From: Aselliscus stoliczkanus
Lineage: Eukaryota > Chordata > Mammalia > Chiroptera > Hipposideridae
NCBI GenBank assembly: GCA_033961575.1
Contig: CM066737.1
Span: forward strand, 47,158,771 to 47,222,770
Direction of reading: 5' to 3'
Length of the DNA stretch: 64,000 nucleotides
The notes beneath the pieces were generated by a model, which was given only the letters and a program-made list of their open reading frames with translations, was not told the DNA's origin and ran no database searches. Position numbers and translations under genes: made by a program. Shown piece by piece: positions 12,427-22,311 of this stretch. Positions within the stretch are counted from its first letter, which is position 1. Every line of letters starts with the position of its first letter.

Positions 12427-15400
12427 AAAACAAGTAGGATTCATCCCAGGGGCACAAGGATTGTTCAACATACCCAAATTGATCAATGTGACACATCACG
12501 TAAATAAAATAAAGAACAAAAATCATATCATTATATCAATAAATGCAGAAACAGTGTTTGACAAGATACAACATCAATTTATGTTTAAAACACCTAATAA
12601 AATGGGTATGGAGGAAAATACCTTCACATAAACAAGGCCATATATGAGAAACCCTCAGCTAATATCATAATTAATGGTGAAAATCTGAATCCCTTTGTTC
12701 TACATTCAGGAACACGACAGGGGTGTCCCCTATCACCTCTCATTTTCAACATAGTATTGGAAGTCCTAGACACAGCAATCAGGTAAGAGAAAAGCATGAA
12801 AAGCTTCAAAATAGGAAATTAAGAAGTTAAATTGTCATCTTTTGCTGATGACATGATACTATATACAGAAAACCATAAACCATAAAAAGTCTAATAAAAA
12901 GCTATTAGAAGCAATAAATGAATAAAGTTGCTGGCTACAAAATCAACATACAAAACTCCATTGCATTCCTATATACTAACAAGGAAACCTCAGAAAAAGA
13001 AATAAAAAAAAACAATTCCTTTTGCAATTGCAACAAATAGAATAAAACACCTGGTAATAAACTTAGCCAAGGGTATGAAAGACCTACACACTGAAAACTA
13101 TAAGACATTTTTAAAAGAAATTGAAGAAGACACAAAGAAATGGAAAGACTTTCTGTGTTCATTGATTGGAAGAATCAACATAGTTAAAATTGCCATATTA
13201 CCCAAAGCGATATACAGAATTAATGAAATCACCATTAAAACTACAATGGCATATTTTAAAGTAATAGAACAAGAAATCATCAGATATGTATGGAACCACA
13301 AAATACCCTGAACAAACAAAGCACTCCTAAGAAAAAAGAACAATGCTGGAGGTTTCACACTCCCTGACTTGAACTTGTACTACAGGGCAACAAAGTCAAC
13401 ACGGTATGGTATTGGCAGAAAAACAAACACACAGACCAATGGAATAGAATTGGGAACCTAGAAATAAACCCAAATTATGGACAGACAATTTTCAACAAAG
13501 ATGCCAAAAACATACAATGGAGAAAAGACATCCTCTTCAATAAATGGTGCTGGTAGAATTGGCAGCCATGTACAAAAAATGAAACTAGACTACTATCTGT
13601 CATCATGTACCAAAATTAACTCAAAATGGATCAAAGAGCTAAACATAAGACTTGAAACAATAAATTGCAAAGAAGAAAACATAGGTACTAAACTTATGTA
13701 GCTTGGATTCAAAGAGCACTTTATGAATTTCACCTCAAAGGTAATGAAAGTAAAAGCTAAAATAAATGAATGGGACTATATCAAACAAAAGCTGCTGCAC
13801 AGCAAAAGAAACCAGTGACAAAATAAATAGGCAACCAACTTAATGGGAGAAGATTTTCGGAAGTAATGCCTCCGATAAGGGGTTAATACCCAAAATGTAT
13901 GAGGAACTCATACAACTCAACAACAATAAAACAAACAATCCAATTATAAAATGGGCAGAGGACCTGAAGAGACATTTCTTCAAAGAGGACATACAGATGG
14001 CCAGTTTACATATGAAAAATGTTCTACATCACTAATCATCAGAGAAATGCAAATAAAACCACAATGAGATATCACCTCATACCATTTAGAATGGCTATCA
14101 TCAACAAGACAAATAATAAGTGCTGGAGAAGCTGTGGAGAAAAAGGGACCCTCATACACTGTTGGTGGGAATGCAGATTGGTGCAGCTGCAATAGAAGGC
14201 AGTGTGGAGATACCTCAAAAATTTAAAAATAGAATTACCACATAAGCTCACAATTTCTCTCTTGGGTATCTACCCAAAAAAATCTGAAAATAATTATCCG
14301 TAATATATATATGTGCTCTGATGTTCACTGCAGCTTTATTTACGGTGTCCAAAACATGGAAACAGCCAAAGTGTCCTTTGATACATGATTACACAAAGAA
14401 GTTGTGGTATATATACACAATGGGATACTATTCTGCCATAAGAAAAGATGCAATAGTGACATTTACAGCAACATTGATGGATCTTGAGATTATAATGCTG
14501 AGTGAAATAAGGCAGAAAAAGTCGAGAACCATATGATTTTCACTGATATGTGGTATATAAAACTAAAACCAAGGAAAACAAATGAAGAAACAAAACTCGT
14601 AGACACACAATAGTTTAGTGGTTACCAGAGGCAAAGTGGGTAGCATGGTGGTAGATGAGGTAAAAGGGGATCAAATATATGTTGATGGAAAGAGGACTGA
14701 CTCTGAGTGGTGAACACATAATATGATATATAGATGATGTATTACAGAAATGTAAACCTGAAATTTGATGTAACTTTGCTAACAATTGTCACCCCAATAA
14801 ACTTTAATTAAAGAAAAACTCTTAGAAGAAAGCATATACAGCAAGTTTCTGGAAATTGGTTACAGCAATGTCTTTTTGGTTTTGTTTTGGATTTGAAACA
14901 AAGCAAATGCAAGAAAAGCAAGTAAATAAGGGAGAGTACATGACAATAAAATCTTCTGCACAACCATGAGAACTCCCAATAAAATGAAAAGGCAACCTAC
15001 TGAATGGGAGAAAATATATGCAAATCATATTTCAGGTATGGGGTTAATATCCAAAATATGTAGATAACTTATGCAACTCAATAGCAAAAAAAGAAAAAAA
15101 ATCAAATAAAAATGAGTGGAGGATCTAAGTAGACATTTTCCCAAAGCAAACATACAGATAGACAACAGGCATATAATAAGGTACTCAACATCACCAGTCA
15201 TCAAAGAAATGCAAATCAAAACTGCAATGAGGTATCACCTTGCGCTTGTTAGAATGCATACTATTTTTAAAAAATAATAAAAAAATAACAAGTGATGGTG
15301 AGGATATTGTGCAAAGGGAACCCTCGTACGATGGTGGTGGAAATGTATATTGGTGGATCCACTTTGGAAAACAGTATCGAGCTTCCTCAGAAAAATTAAA

Positions 15401-15577
15401 AATACAATGGCCATATATAATCCAGCAATTCCAGTTAGGAACATTTATCCGAGGGAAATGAAAACATTAACTCAAAAAGATATATGCATCCCCATGTTCA
15501 TTATAGGATTATTTACAATAGCAAAGACATGGACATAATCTACATGTCCATGAATGGGTGAGTGAATAAAGAAAATG

Positions 15578-15584
15578 CAACACA

Positions 15585-15628
<44 letters not shown>
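15578..15628. repeat. (CA)n microsatellite
   Basis: About 24 CA units with one interruption, within L1-b ORF2 3' sequence. Confidence 0.9.
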
Positions 15629-15630
<2 letters not shown>

Positions 15631-15800
15631 AGTATTCAGACATAAGAAAAGAAGGAACTCTTGCCATTTGCAAAAACATGGATGGACCTTGTTTATTTCT
15701 CTTATGCTAAGTGAAATAAGTCAGATACCATATAACCTAAAACAAACAAACAGAAAAACCAAAATGAAACAAAACAAACAAGAAAACACAACAAAAAATT

Positions 15801-16556
15801 AAACAAGGAGTATGAAGAGTGCTGCAGTGAACATAGGGAGTGAATATATCTTTTGAATTAGTGTTTTGGATTTTTTTGGATAATCACCCAGGAGTAAAAT
15901 TGCTGGGTCATAAAGTAGTTCTATTTTTTTATTTTTTGTGGAACCTCCATACTGTTATCCATAGTGGGTGCACCAATTTGCAACCCTGCCAACAGTACAC
16001 TAGGGTTCCCTTTTCTCCATATCGTCACCAACTCCTGTTATTCGTTGATTTACTGATGTTGGCCATTCTGACAGGTGTGACATGTTATCTCATTTTGGAT
16101 TTTATTTGCATTTTTCTGATGATTAGTGACATTGAGCATCTTCTCATATTTCTATTGGCCATCTGTGTGTCCTCTTAAGAGAAATGCCAATAAGGTCCTT
16201 TGACCATTTTTATTGGATTGTTCATTTTTTTTGATGTTGAATTGTATGAGGTTTTTTGTTTGTTTGTTTTTAAATTTTGGATATTGACTCTGTATCAGAT
16301 TTATCATTGGTGAATATCTTTTCCTATTCATTAATCTGCCTTTTCATTTTGTTGGTGGTTTCCTTTACTGCACAAAATCTTTTTAGTTTGATGTAGTCTC
16401 ATTTGTTTATTTTTTCTTTTGTTTCCCTTTACCCAGAAGATAGGTCAGATAAAAATATTGCTAAGAGCAATGTCTGGGAGCTTACTGTCTGTGTAAAGAT
16501 AGTAAGATGTGAGAGCAACTGAAGTGCCCATCATTAGACGGCTGGGTAAAGAAGAT

Positions 16557-16619
<63 letters not shown>

Positions 16620-17095
16620 CTTGGCCATAAAAAGAAAGAAATCTTACCATTTATGACAGCATGGATGGACCCAGAGGTTATGCTAAGTGAAATAAGTCAG
16701 ACTGAGGAAGACAAACACCATATAACATCACTTATATGTGGAATCTGAAAAACAAAATAAATGAACAAACAAAACAATAACAGACTCATAGATACAGAGA
16801 ACAAACTGATGGTTGCCAAAAGGCAAGGGTTTTGGGCAACTTCATGGAAAAAGTGAAGGGGTTAATAGATGCAAATTGGTAGTTACAAAATAGTCATGGG
16901 GATTTAAATTACAGCATAGAGAATATAGTCAATAATGTTGCAACAGCTACATAATGTGCCAGGAGGGTGGATACTAGACTAATTTCAGGGATCACTGCAT
17001 ATATTTTATAAATGTCTAACCACTATGCTGTACACCTCAAACTAATATAAAATAATATTGAGTGTCAAGCATAACTGAAAAAATTAATTAAAAAG
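15801..17095 (+). mobile_element. L1-e: 5'-inverted (twin-primed) L1
   Basis: 15811-16490 is L1 ORF2 in reverse, from 'gagtgctgcagtgaacat' to 'caatgtctgggagcttactg'. At about 16500 the text switches to the plus strand at 'gcaactgaagtgcccatcatt' and runs to an L1 3' end ('gctgtacacctcaaactaatataaaat'). The two pieces abut almost exactly in L1 coordinates, which is the signature of twin priming. Flanking words 'ttaaacaag' (about 15802) and 'aataccaag' (about 17098) may be a decayed duplication. Confidence 0.75.
16558..16618. repeat. (TA)n microsatellite
   Basis: About 30 TA units inside the ORF2 3' portion of L1-e, following 'gaagatgtga'. Confidence 0.95.
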
Positions 17096-17227
17096 AAAAA
17101 TACCAAGCAAACTAATGGATTATAAAAGTGGTGATTGCCAGAGGCATAAGATGAGGGTAGGCAAAGTGAATGAAGGGGGTGTGTGTCAAAAGGTGCAGAC
17201 TCTCAGTTATAAAATAAATAAGTCCTA

Positions 17228-17323
17228 GGGCCAACCGAGTAGCGCAGTGGTTGGGTGCTGGCTTGGGAAGCCAGCTGCCCCGGTTCTGGTCCCATATGTG
17301 AGGGCCAGTGACACTACCCTCAA

Positions 17324-17356
<33 letters not shown>
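17228..17356 (+). mobile_element. Short VES-type SINE with (AATA)n tail
   Basis: Head GGGCCAACCGAGTAGCGC, end CACTACCCTC, then an (AATA)n tail of about 40 bp. The target word AATAAGTCCTA is repeated before (about 17217-17227) and after (17358-17368). Confidence 0.9.
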
Positions 17357-17362
<6 letters not shown>

Positions 17363-17368
17363 GTCCTA

Positions 17369-17513
17369 GGGCCAGCCGAGTGGCTCAGTTGGTTAAGAGC
17401 TCGCTCAAGAGTGCGAGCTGAGCTCTGAGCAACAGCAGTTCGATGCCCAGCCTGAGCTGAGCAGCCGCTGAGCTACCAACAGGTAGCAGGATGGCTCAGC
17501 TAAAAAAAAAAGA
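17369..17513 (+). mobile_element. Rhin-1-type SINE in tandem with VES
   Basis: Complete Rhin-1-like copy (GGGCCAGCCGAGTGGCTCAG to GGATGGCTCAGCT plus A tail). It inserted at the same AATAAGTCCTA word that the preceding VES had duplicated; a third copy of the word is at 17518-17529. Confidence 0.9.
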
Positions 17514-17622
17514 AAATAAATAAGTCTTAAGGATGTAATTGACAGCATGGTGGCTTTAGTTAATAATATTTTATTTTATATTTGAAATTTGTTAAAAGAG
17601 TAAATCTTAAAATGTCTCTTTA

Positions 17623-17739
17623 GGGCCGGTCGAGTGGCATTGTGGTTAAGCGGTGGCTTGGGAAGCCAGCGGCCCCGGTTCGGGTACCACATATGAGGGC
17701 CAGTGACACTGCCCTCAAAAAAATAAAATAAAATAAAAC
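17623..17739 (+). mobile_element. Short VES-type SINE
   Basis: Head GGGCCGGTCGAGTGGC and (AAAAT)n-type tail. Duplications AAAATGTCTCTTTA (17609-17622) and AAAATGTCTATTTA (17740-17753) flank it. Confidence 0.9.
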
Positions 17740-17935
17740 AAAATGTCTATTTATAAAAAATATGTGACTATGTGTGGTGATGGATGTAACTAGACTTATT
17801 GTGGTGATCATTTTGTAATATATACATATATCAAATCATTATGTTCCACACCTAAAACTACTGTAATGTTATATACCATTTACATCTCATAAAAATAAGA
17901 AAGTTACAATCATATATTTAAAACAGAAAAAAAAT

Positions 17936-18434
17936 TAATCATAAGCTTGAGCTGGAACCAAATATGGAAGAAACCTTTCAGATCAATCAGTGGGTATATT
18001 TATAGCTACCGAGACCCAATAAGGGCAAATGACTTTCTCAAGACCCCACAACTATGGGCTAGCTTTCTGACTTTCACACACACTGTGTATGCTGCTCAGT
18101 GGCAATCCAATATCTGTTTGTTGAGTGAATCACCATTCAGTAAGATGGGGGAAAGTCAAACAAAGTCTCCCAGCAATAGCCCTGTCAAGTGCACACTTTC
18201 CCATACTTTAAATTGATTAAGTATGTAAGTTGAGAAAGGTCTTTTGATGGTTGTTAACCGATCCCTAGCCATCAAATGAAAATTTTATGGACTTGATCTC
18301 ACACAAATGAATCCTTCTCAGTCCAACACTAAATTGATTCATTTAACTTCACCTCCTGGTTATCCTTCTTCAAGCCTGTGGCTGACTTCAAGAACAGTGG
18401 GAGCCAAGGAAAAATCCATGGACGGATTGACTAG
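17936..18434. other. Unique sequence
   Basis: An 89-codon plus-strand frame at 17947-18216 has no recognisable domain or initiation context. Otherwise nothing seen. Confidence 0.35.
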
Positions 18435-18600
18435 TAGTAAAAGTGGGCTTTAGCATGGTTACATCCTTGGCTCTGTGACCTTGGTCATTTGGATGCTTAT
18501 TGCTAACTCATGGGGTGTTGTGAGGATTAAATGAGATCACACATGAAAAACACCTACTATAGTGTTTTGTAACAAATAAACAGTAGTTGTCTTGTATCAT
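18435..18600 (+). repeat. MIR SINE
   Basis: 'ggctctgtgaccttggtcat' then 'ttgtgaggattaaatgagatc' and a degraded tail match the MIR core and 3' part. Confidence 0.65.
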
Positions 18601-18660
18601 CATCATCATTATAATTATAATTGATACCAGTCATTGAAAGGAAAATGTTACCAGTACTTT

Positions 18661-18776
18661 ATTTTATTTTATTTTTTTATTTCAGGGCAGTGTCACTGGC
18701 TCTCCTATGTGGGACCCGAACAGGGGCCACTGGCTTCCCAAGCCAGCGCTTAACCACCGCGCCACTCGGCCAGCCC
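18661..18776 (-). mobile_element. Short VES-type SINE, antisense
   Basis: Ends (on plus) CGCGCCACTCGGCCAGCCC, the reverse of the VES head. T-rich tail on the left. Duplication ACCAGTACTTTA lies on both sides (about 18650-18661 and 18777-18788). Confidence 0.9.
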
Positions 18777-18834
18777 ACCAGTACTTTAGTTTTCAGAAAA
18801 AGGATATATTACAGCAAGGTCCCACTATATAGCA

Positions 18835-19075
18835 TGATGGATAAAAACACAGGTTAATGGTATAGAAAGATATGGGTTCAAATTTGAACCCTACTACTTA
18901 GAAGTTGTGTGTCTTTAGGCACTCTACTTAACCTCTCTGTGTTTTTATCAAATTAACCTCCATTAATTGGAATTGATAAAAAAATTTCCCCATAAGATTA
19001 TTGAGAAGACTAAATAACACATATAAAGCATTTAGCACAATAGGCTCCACTAAATGTAACTTGCTATTAGTAGGG
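18835..19075 (+). repeat. MIR SINE
   Basis: 'tatgggttcaaatttgaaccc', 'gttgtgtgtctttaggcac', 'cttaacctctctgtgtttt' and 'taaagcatttagcacaata' follow MIR order over nearly full length. Confidence 0.7.
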
Positions 19076-19715
19076 AGTCAGCACCGTTCTCAAAACCTCT
19101 TTGGAGAGCATTCCCAGGCTTGGCTGTTGGGAAAGATGGTGGGGCCCACTCAACTTGACAAAGACTGTGACAGAAGCTACCCAATGCCCTTGTGTGTACT
19201 CCCTGTGTTTCATCGCATAAGCCCATTTCGTTTTTTCTCCCATCATTTCCTCTCATTCTTGCCAGTTCAAAGTCTTTTATGGTGACTCAGAGTTTGGCCT
19301 TTGTGGGTTCAGCTCCCAGGCACTTCCTGTTATTTTACTTTCTGTCAGTTTCTTTCTTTATGGACAGTCTGTTTTCTTCTGCTCCCCAGAGCACAATCAG
19401 GCAGCTTAATGCATTCTCATGTCCAGAGAGTGGCAGCAGAGTGTGGTAGACAGAGCCCTGGCCTTGTATAAGGACATGTGGGTTTTAATTTTCCTAAGTT
19501 TTCCTGAGCACATCACTTTTCCACCTTGAGCTTTAGTTTTCCTGTTTTTACAGAGCTTGCATTGGACTGGACTGATGAGCAACTGTAGGTCCCAGATACC
19601 TACCTCACTCCTTGTTATGACCTGCCTACATTTAGGTTGAGGCATTTGATTTAATTTTATATTTATCTATTTTGTTCTTAAAAACCATAAATATAATGGA
19701 AAAGTAAACCAATGT
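19076..19715. other. Mostly unique, with a possible MIR at 19430-19620
   Basis: 19430-19620 has weak MIR words ('cagagccctggccttg', 'ccttgagctttagttttcctg'). The 94-, 85- and 79-codon frames here overlap on opposite strands and show no domain. Confidence 0.4.
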
Positions 19716-19821
19716 GCCAGCTGAGTGGCGCAGTGGTTAAGCGCTGGCTTGGGAAGTCAGCAGCCCTGGTTTGGTCCCACATATGAGGGCCAGGACACTG
19801 CCCTGAAAAAAAAAATTAGAA
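19716..19821 (+). mobile_element. Short VES-type SINE
   Basis: GCCAGCTGAGTGGCGC head, A tail, duplications AGTAAACCAATGT (19703-19715) and TGTAAACCAATGT (19823-19835). Confidence 0.9.
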
Positions 19822-19835
19822 ATGTAAACCAATGT

Positions 19836-20254
19836 ATTTAAGGCAGCCCTCCTAGATAGAGGAAAGGAGCCATTTAGTATCAATCACCCGTGGGAATGAG
19901 GGTCAGGGATCTACCAGGGGACTGCCAAGAGCAACTCATTCTTTGGGCAGCATTAATAAGAATGACCTGGGCAGGCAGTTTTTCTGGAAAACTTATGGCT
20001 CAAGTATTGCTTAAAGTTTTTCAGTTGCCCTCCTAGCCCACACAGAGAGGAGCCTCCCTTCAGAGGAGAAGCTGAGCTAAGTTAGTGGAGGCGGGCTGGA
20101 GTCCATGGGTCAGGGAGCAACTTAATTCACCTGCATACCTCTGGTTCCTGGCAAACCCTGGTGCTCTCTCAATGTTGCATTGAGTGGAATGAACAAATTC
20201 TAAGGCATCTCTATTGGCATCTTACTGTATGGCCATAGCTAAGACATTCCAGTC
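19836..20254. other. Unique sequence
   Basis: Slightly GC-richer than the surroundings. No gene or repeat recognised. Confidence 0.3.
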
Positions 20255-21035
20255 ATTTGACATATTCATATAGCATTGTGTAAATTTAAAGTGTACAACG
20301 TGTTAATTTGATATTTATATATGTAATAAAATAATCATTTATAGCAATAATTAGCACATCTATCATGTTACATACTCATTATTCTTTTATTGGTTGGAAT
20401 AATTAAATTCTAGTCTCTTAGCAAGTTGGATGATTGTAATACAGTATCCACTATACTGTACATTAGATCTCTAGGGCTTATTTACTACTTGTTACAAGTT
20501 TGTACTTTTTAAAAACGATTTTATTGAGGAATTTGGGGAGGAGAACAGTGTTGGAGAATTGGGGGAGGGGACTAGCCAAGTTGTTGTTCTTCGATCTTTG
20601 TTGTGGAGGGCACCAGTCTCCATCTGGCTTCCCATCGGCAACTCATGGCCTCTAAGCTCGAGGTGCTGTGTTCAATCTTAGTTGTGGGTGGGTGTATGAG
20701 TCGAACCCGGCAGCCTTGTTGTTAAGAGCACATGCCCTATCCACTGAGCCATAGGGGTGGCAGCTCAGCTAAGGGTGCCGAGTTCAATCTTTAGTCGCTG
20801 GTAGGCAGAGCCCACCATTGAACAGGCAATCAAATTGTTACACCAGCTGAGCCATCCTGCCAGCTCTTGGCAACTCAGCGACAGCTCAGTTAGGGTGTAT
20901 TTTTCACTGGCCCATGTCGAACCGGCGGCCCATTTGCTCAGAGCATGTGCTCTAAGCCAAATCTTAACCAACTGAGCCACTCAGCCAGCCCAAGTTTGTT
21001 CTCTTAAATAACATCTGTCCTAACTCTACTTTTTT
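20255..21035 (-). mobile_element. L1-f: old L1 3'UTR, split by a SINE
   Basis: 20255-20494 and 21001-21035 read as antisense L1M-type 3'UTR ('aaagtgtacaacgtgttaatttgat', 'agcacatctatcatgttacat', 'ctatactgtacattagatctctag'). A composite SINE occupies the gap. Confidence 0.6.
20504..20991 (-). mobile_element. Composite SINE with three tRNA-like modules
   Basis: On the minus strand there are three successive tRNA-like units. The first is GGGCTGGCTGAGTGGCTCAG with GGTTCGAC (about 20991-20910). The second is GGATGGCTCAGCTGGTGTAA with GTTCAAT (about 20850-20800). The third is ATGGCTCAGTGGATAGGGCA with GGGTTCGACTC (about 20750-20695). A VES-like tail ending CTCAATAAAATCG plus A follows. Duplication CAAGTTTGT lies at 20495-20503 and 20992-21000. 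Unlike the other long SINEs, all three units are recognisable. Confidence 0.75.
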
Positions 21036-21900
21036 TTTTTTTTACAAGTCTGGCTTTTTTAAACTCCACATATAGGTTTCAGTTCTTTAAACCTATTTCC
21101 CCACGCCTAAACTGAGGGTGATTTTATCTATCTTCAGGGGTTGTTTTGGCTATGAAATGACAAAGTGCATATGGATGTGTTTTACAAAAATAATTCTCTA
21201 CATGTATAAGGGGTAAAAGTCAAGAAATCTGATATACCATTAGATTTTCTCCTCCCTATCATTTTATTGCCTAAAATTCAGTGCCAATATTCTCACTGAC
21301 CATCTTCTATTCAAAATAGTGAAGAATTTAAAGTAATGTAAGCTATTTTCATTTTTGAATTAAAAAAAATATATGGTGCTTATAAATATTTGTGCTTTCC
21401 CTGAAATAGCCCACATGAGAAAATGTGCTTAATCCTGTAATAGTTGATCCCTAAGGTTACTTCCAACCCTGTGAATCCAGAGGAAGACAAGGCTCTAAAA
21501 AGACCTCTAGGGCAGGTCTTCTGCTTTATGTGGCCATCCCAGCTCAGTGCCAAGCATTAGGTGTAGGAGGCTCACAGACTGAAACAGTGAATGCAGAATT
21601 GTGGAATCGTCGTCTATATATACATCAGACCACCACACGATGGCAGTAAAGATAGGTGAATTCATTCTGTTCTATGCTTTTTTCTCAGTCCTGCCTCTGG
21701 CCCTCACGTCAAAGAATGTGATTCCTACTTGATTTTCTTGTATTTGTTTCCTCCACTAGATTTCCTTCTATAAACCTCAGCATAAGCAGTTTGCTTCTTC
21801 TTCCCTCCTTTTGTAGATTTCTTGCTTGTCTGTTGTATTAAATATATATATGTATATATCTCCAAAAAATGTATACACTATCCAAAAAAATGTATACACA
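21036..21900. other. Unique sequence
   Basis: AT-rich. A short near-tandem 'aaaatgtatacac' doublet lies at 21860-21900. No gene recognised. Confidence 0.35.
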
Positions 21901-22003
21901 TTTTTTTTTTTAGGGCCATGTCACTGACTCTCATATGTGGGACCGAACCAGGGCCGCTGGCTTCCCAAGCCAGCGCTTAAAAACTGCGCCACTCAGCCGG
22001 CCC
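21901..22003 (-). mobile_element. Short VES-type SINE, antisense
   Basis: Plus strand ends GCGCCACTCAGCCGGCCC. The word TATACACATTTTTTTT occurs on both sides. Confidence 0.9.
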
Positions 22004-22311
22004 TTATACACATTTTTTTTAACTAAAGTTTATTGGAGTGACAACTGTTAGCAAAGTTACATAGATTTAAGGTGTACAATTCTGTAATACATCATCTATA
22101 TATCCCATTGTCTGTTCACCATCCAGAGTCAGTTCTCCTTCCATCACCATGTATTTCATCCCATTTACCCTCATGTACCACCCACCTCCCTTACCCTTTG
22201 GTAACCACTAAACTATTGTCTGTGTCTATGTGTATCATTTCTTCATTTGTTTTTGTTGTTCTTTTGTTGTTTTCAGTTTTATACACCACGTATCAGTGAA
22301 ATCATATGGTT

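Larger units (their letters stand above)
8936..14550 (+). pseudogene. L1-c ORF2 remnant (endonuclease/reverse transcriptase)
   Basis: Degenerate ORF2. Endonuclease-domain words occur at 9780-10260 (for example the SDH-type block 'ttctctgatcacaaggctttgaaattgg'). Reverse-transcriptase words occur at 11090-11340 and 12437-12960, including 'tttgctgatgacatgatact', which encodes the FADDMI catalytic motif at about 12840. The C-terminal part runs 13075-14550. Four SINE or L1 insertions and many stops interrupt it. The start is not definable. Confidence 0.7.
6495..14814 (+). mobile_element. L1-c: full-length plus-strand L1
   Basis: The 5' end (GATGTCATAGAAATGG at 6495) and 3' end (CCAATAAACTTTAATTAAAG) are bounded by a 16-bp duplication, AAAACTCATAGAAGAA (6479-6494) and AAAACTCTTAGAAGAA (14815-14830), with one mismatch. 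Removing the later insertions leaves about 6.5 kb, the usual L1 length. In order it holds a 5'UTR (6495-7700), an ORF1 remnant (7700-8665), an inter-ORF spacer and ORF2 remnants to about 14550, then a 3'UTR. Many stops and frameshifts make it inactive. It carries two VES, one Rhin-1, one long SINE and one 3' L1 fragment. Confidence 0.85.
6060..17935 (+). mobile_element. L1-b: old L1 host, split by later insertions
   Basis: Plus-strand ORF2 3' half and 3'UTR of an old L1. Its own sequence is at about 6060-6494, 14831-15800, 17096-17227, 17530-17622 and 17754-17935. The ORF2 text runs from 'cagcacactccctgatttcaa' (6139) through 'cactgatgg'-type C-terminal words. The downstream tail includes 'gtggtgattgccagaggcat' and 'tccacacctaaaact'. 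A pure A-run of about 34 interrupts ORF2 at 6369-6402, and a (CA)n tract lies at 15578-15628. It carries a full-length L1, a 5'-inverted L1 and four SINEs. No functional frame remains. Confidence 0.75.
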
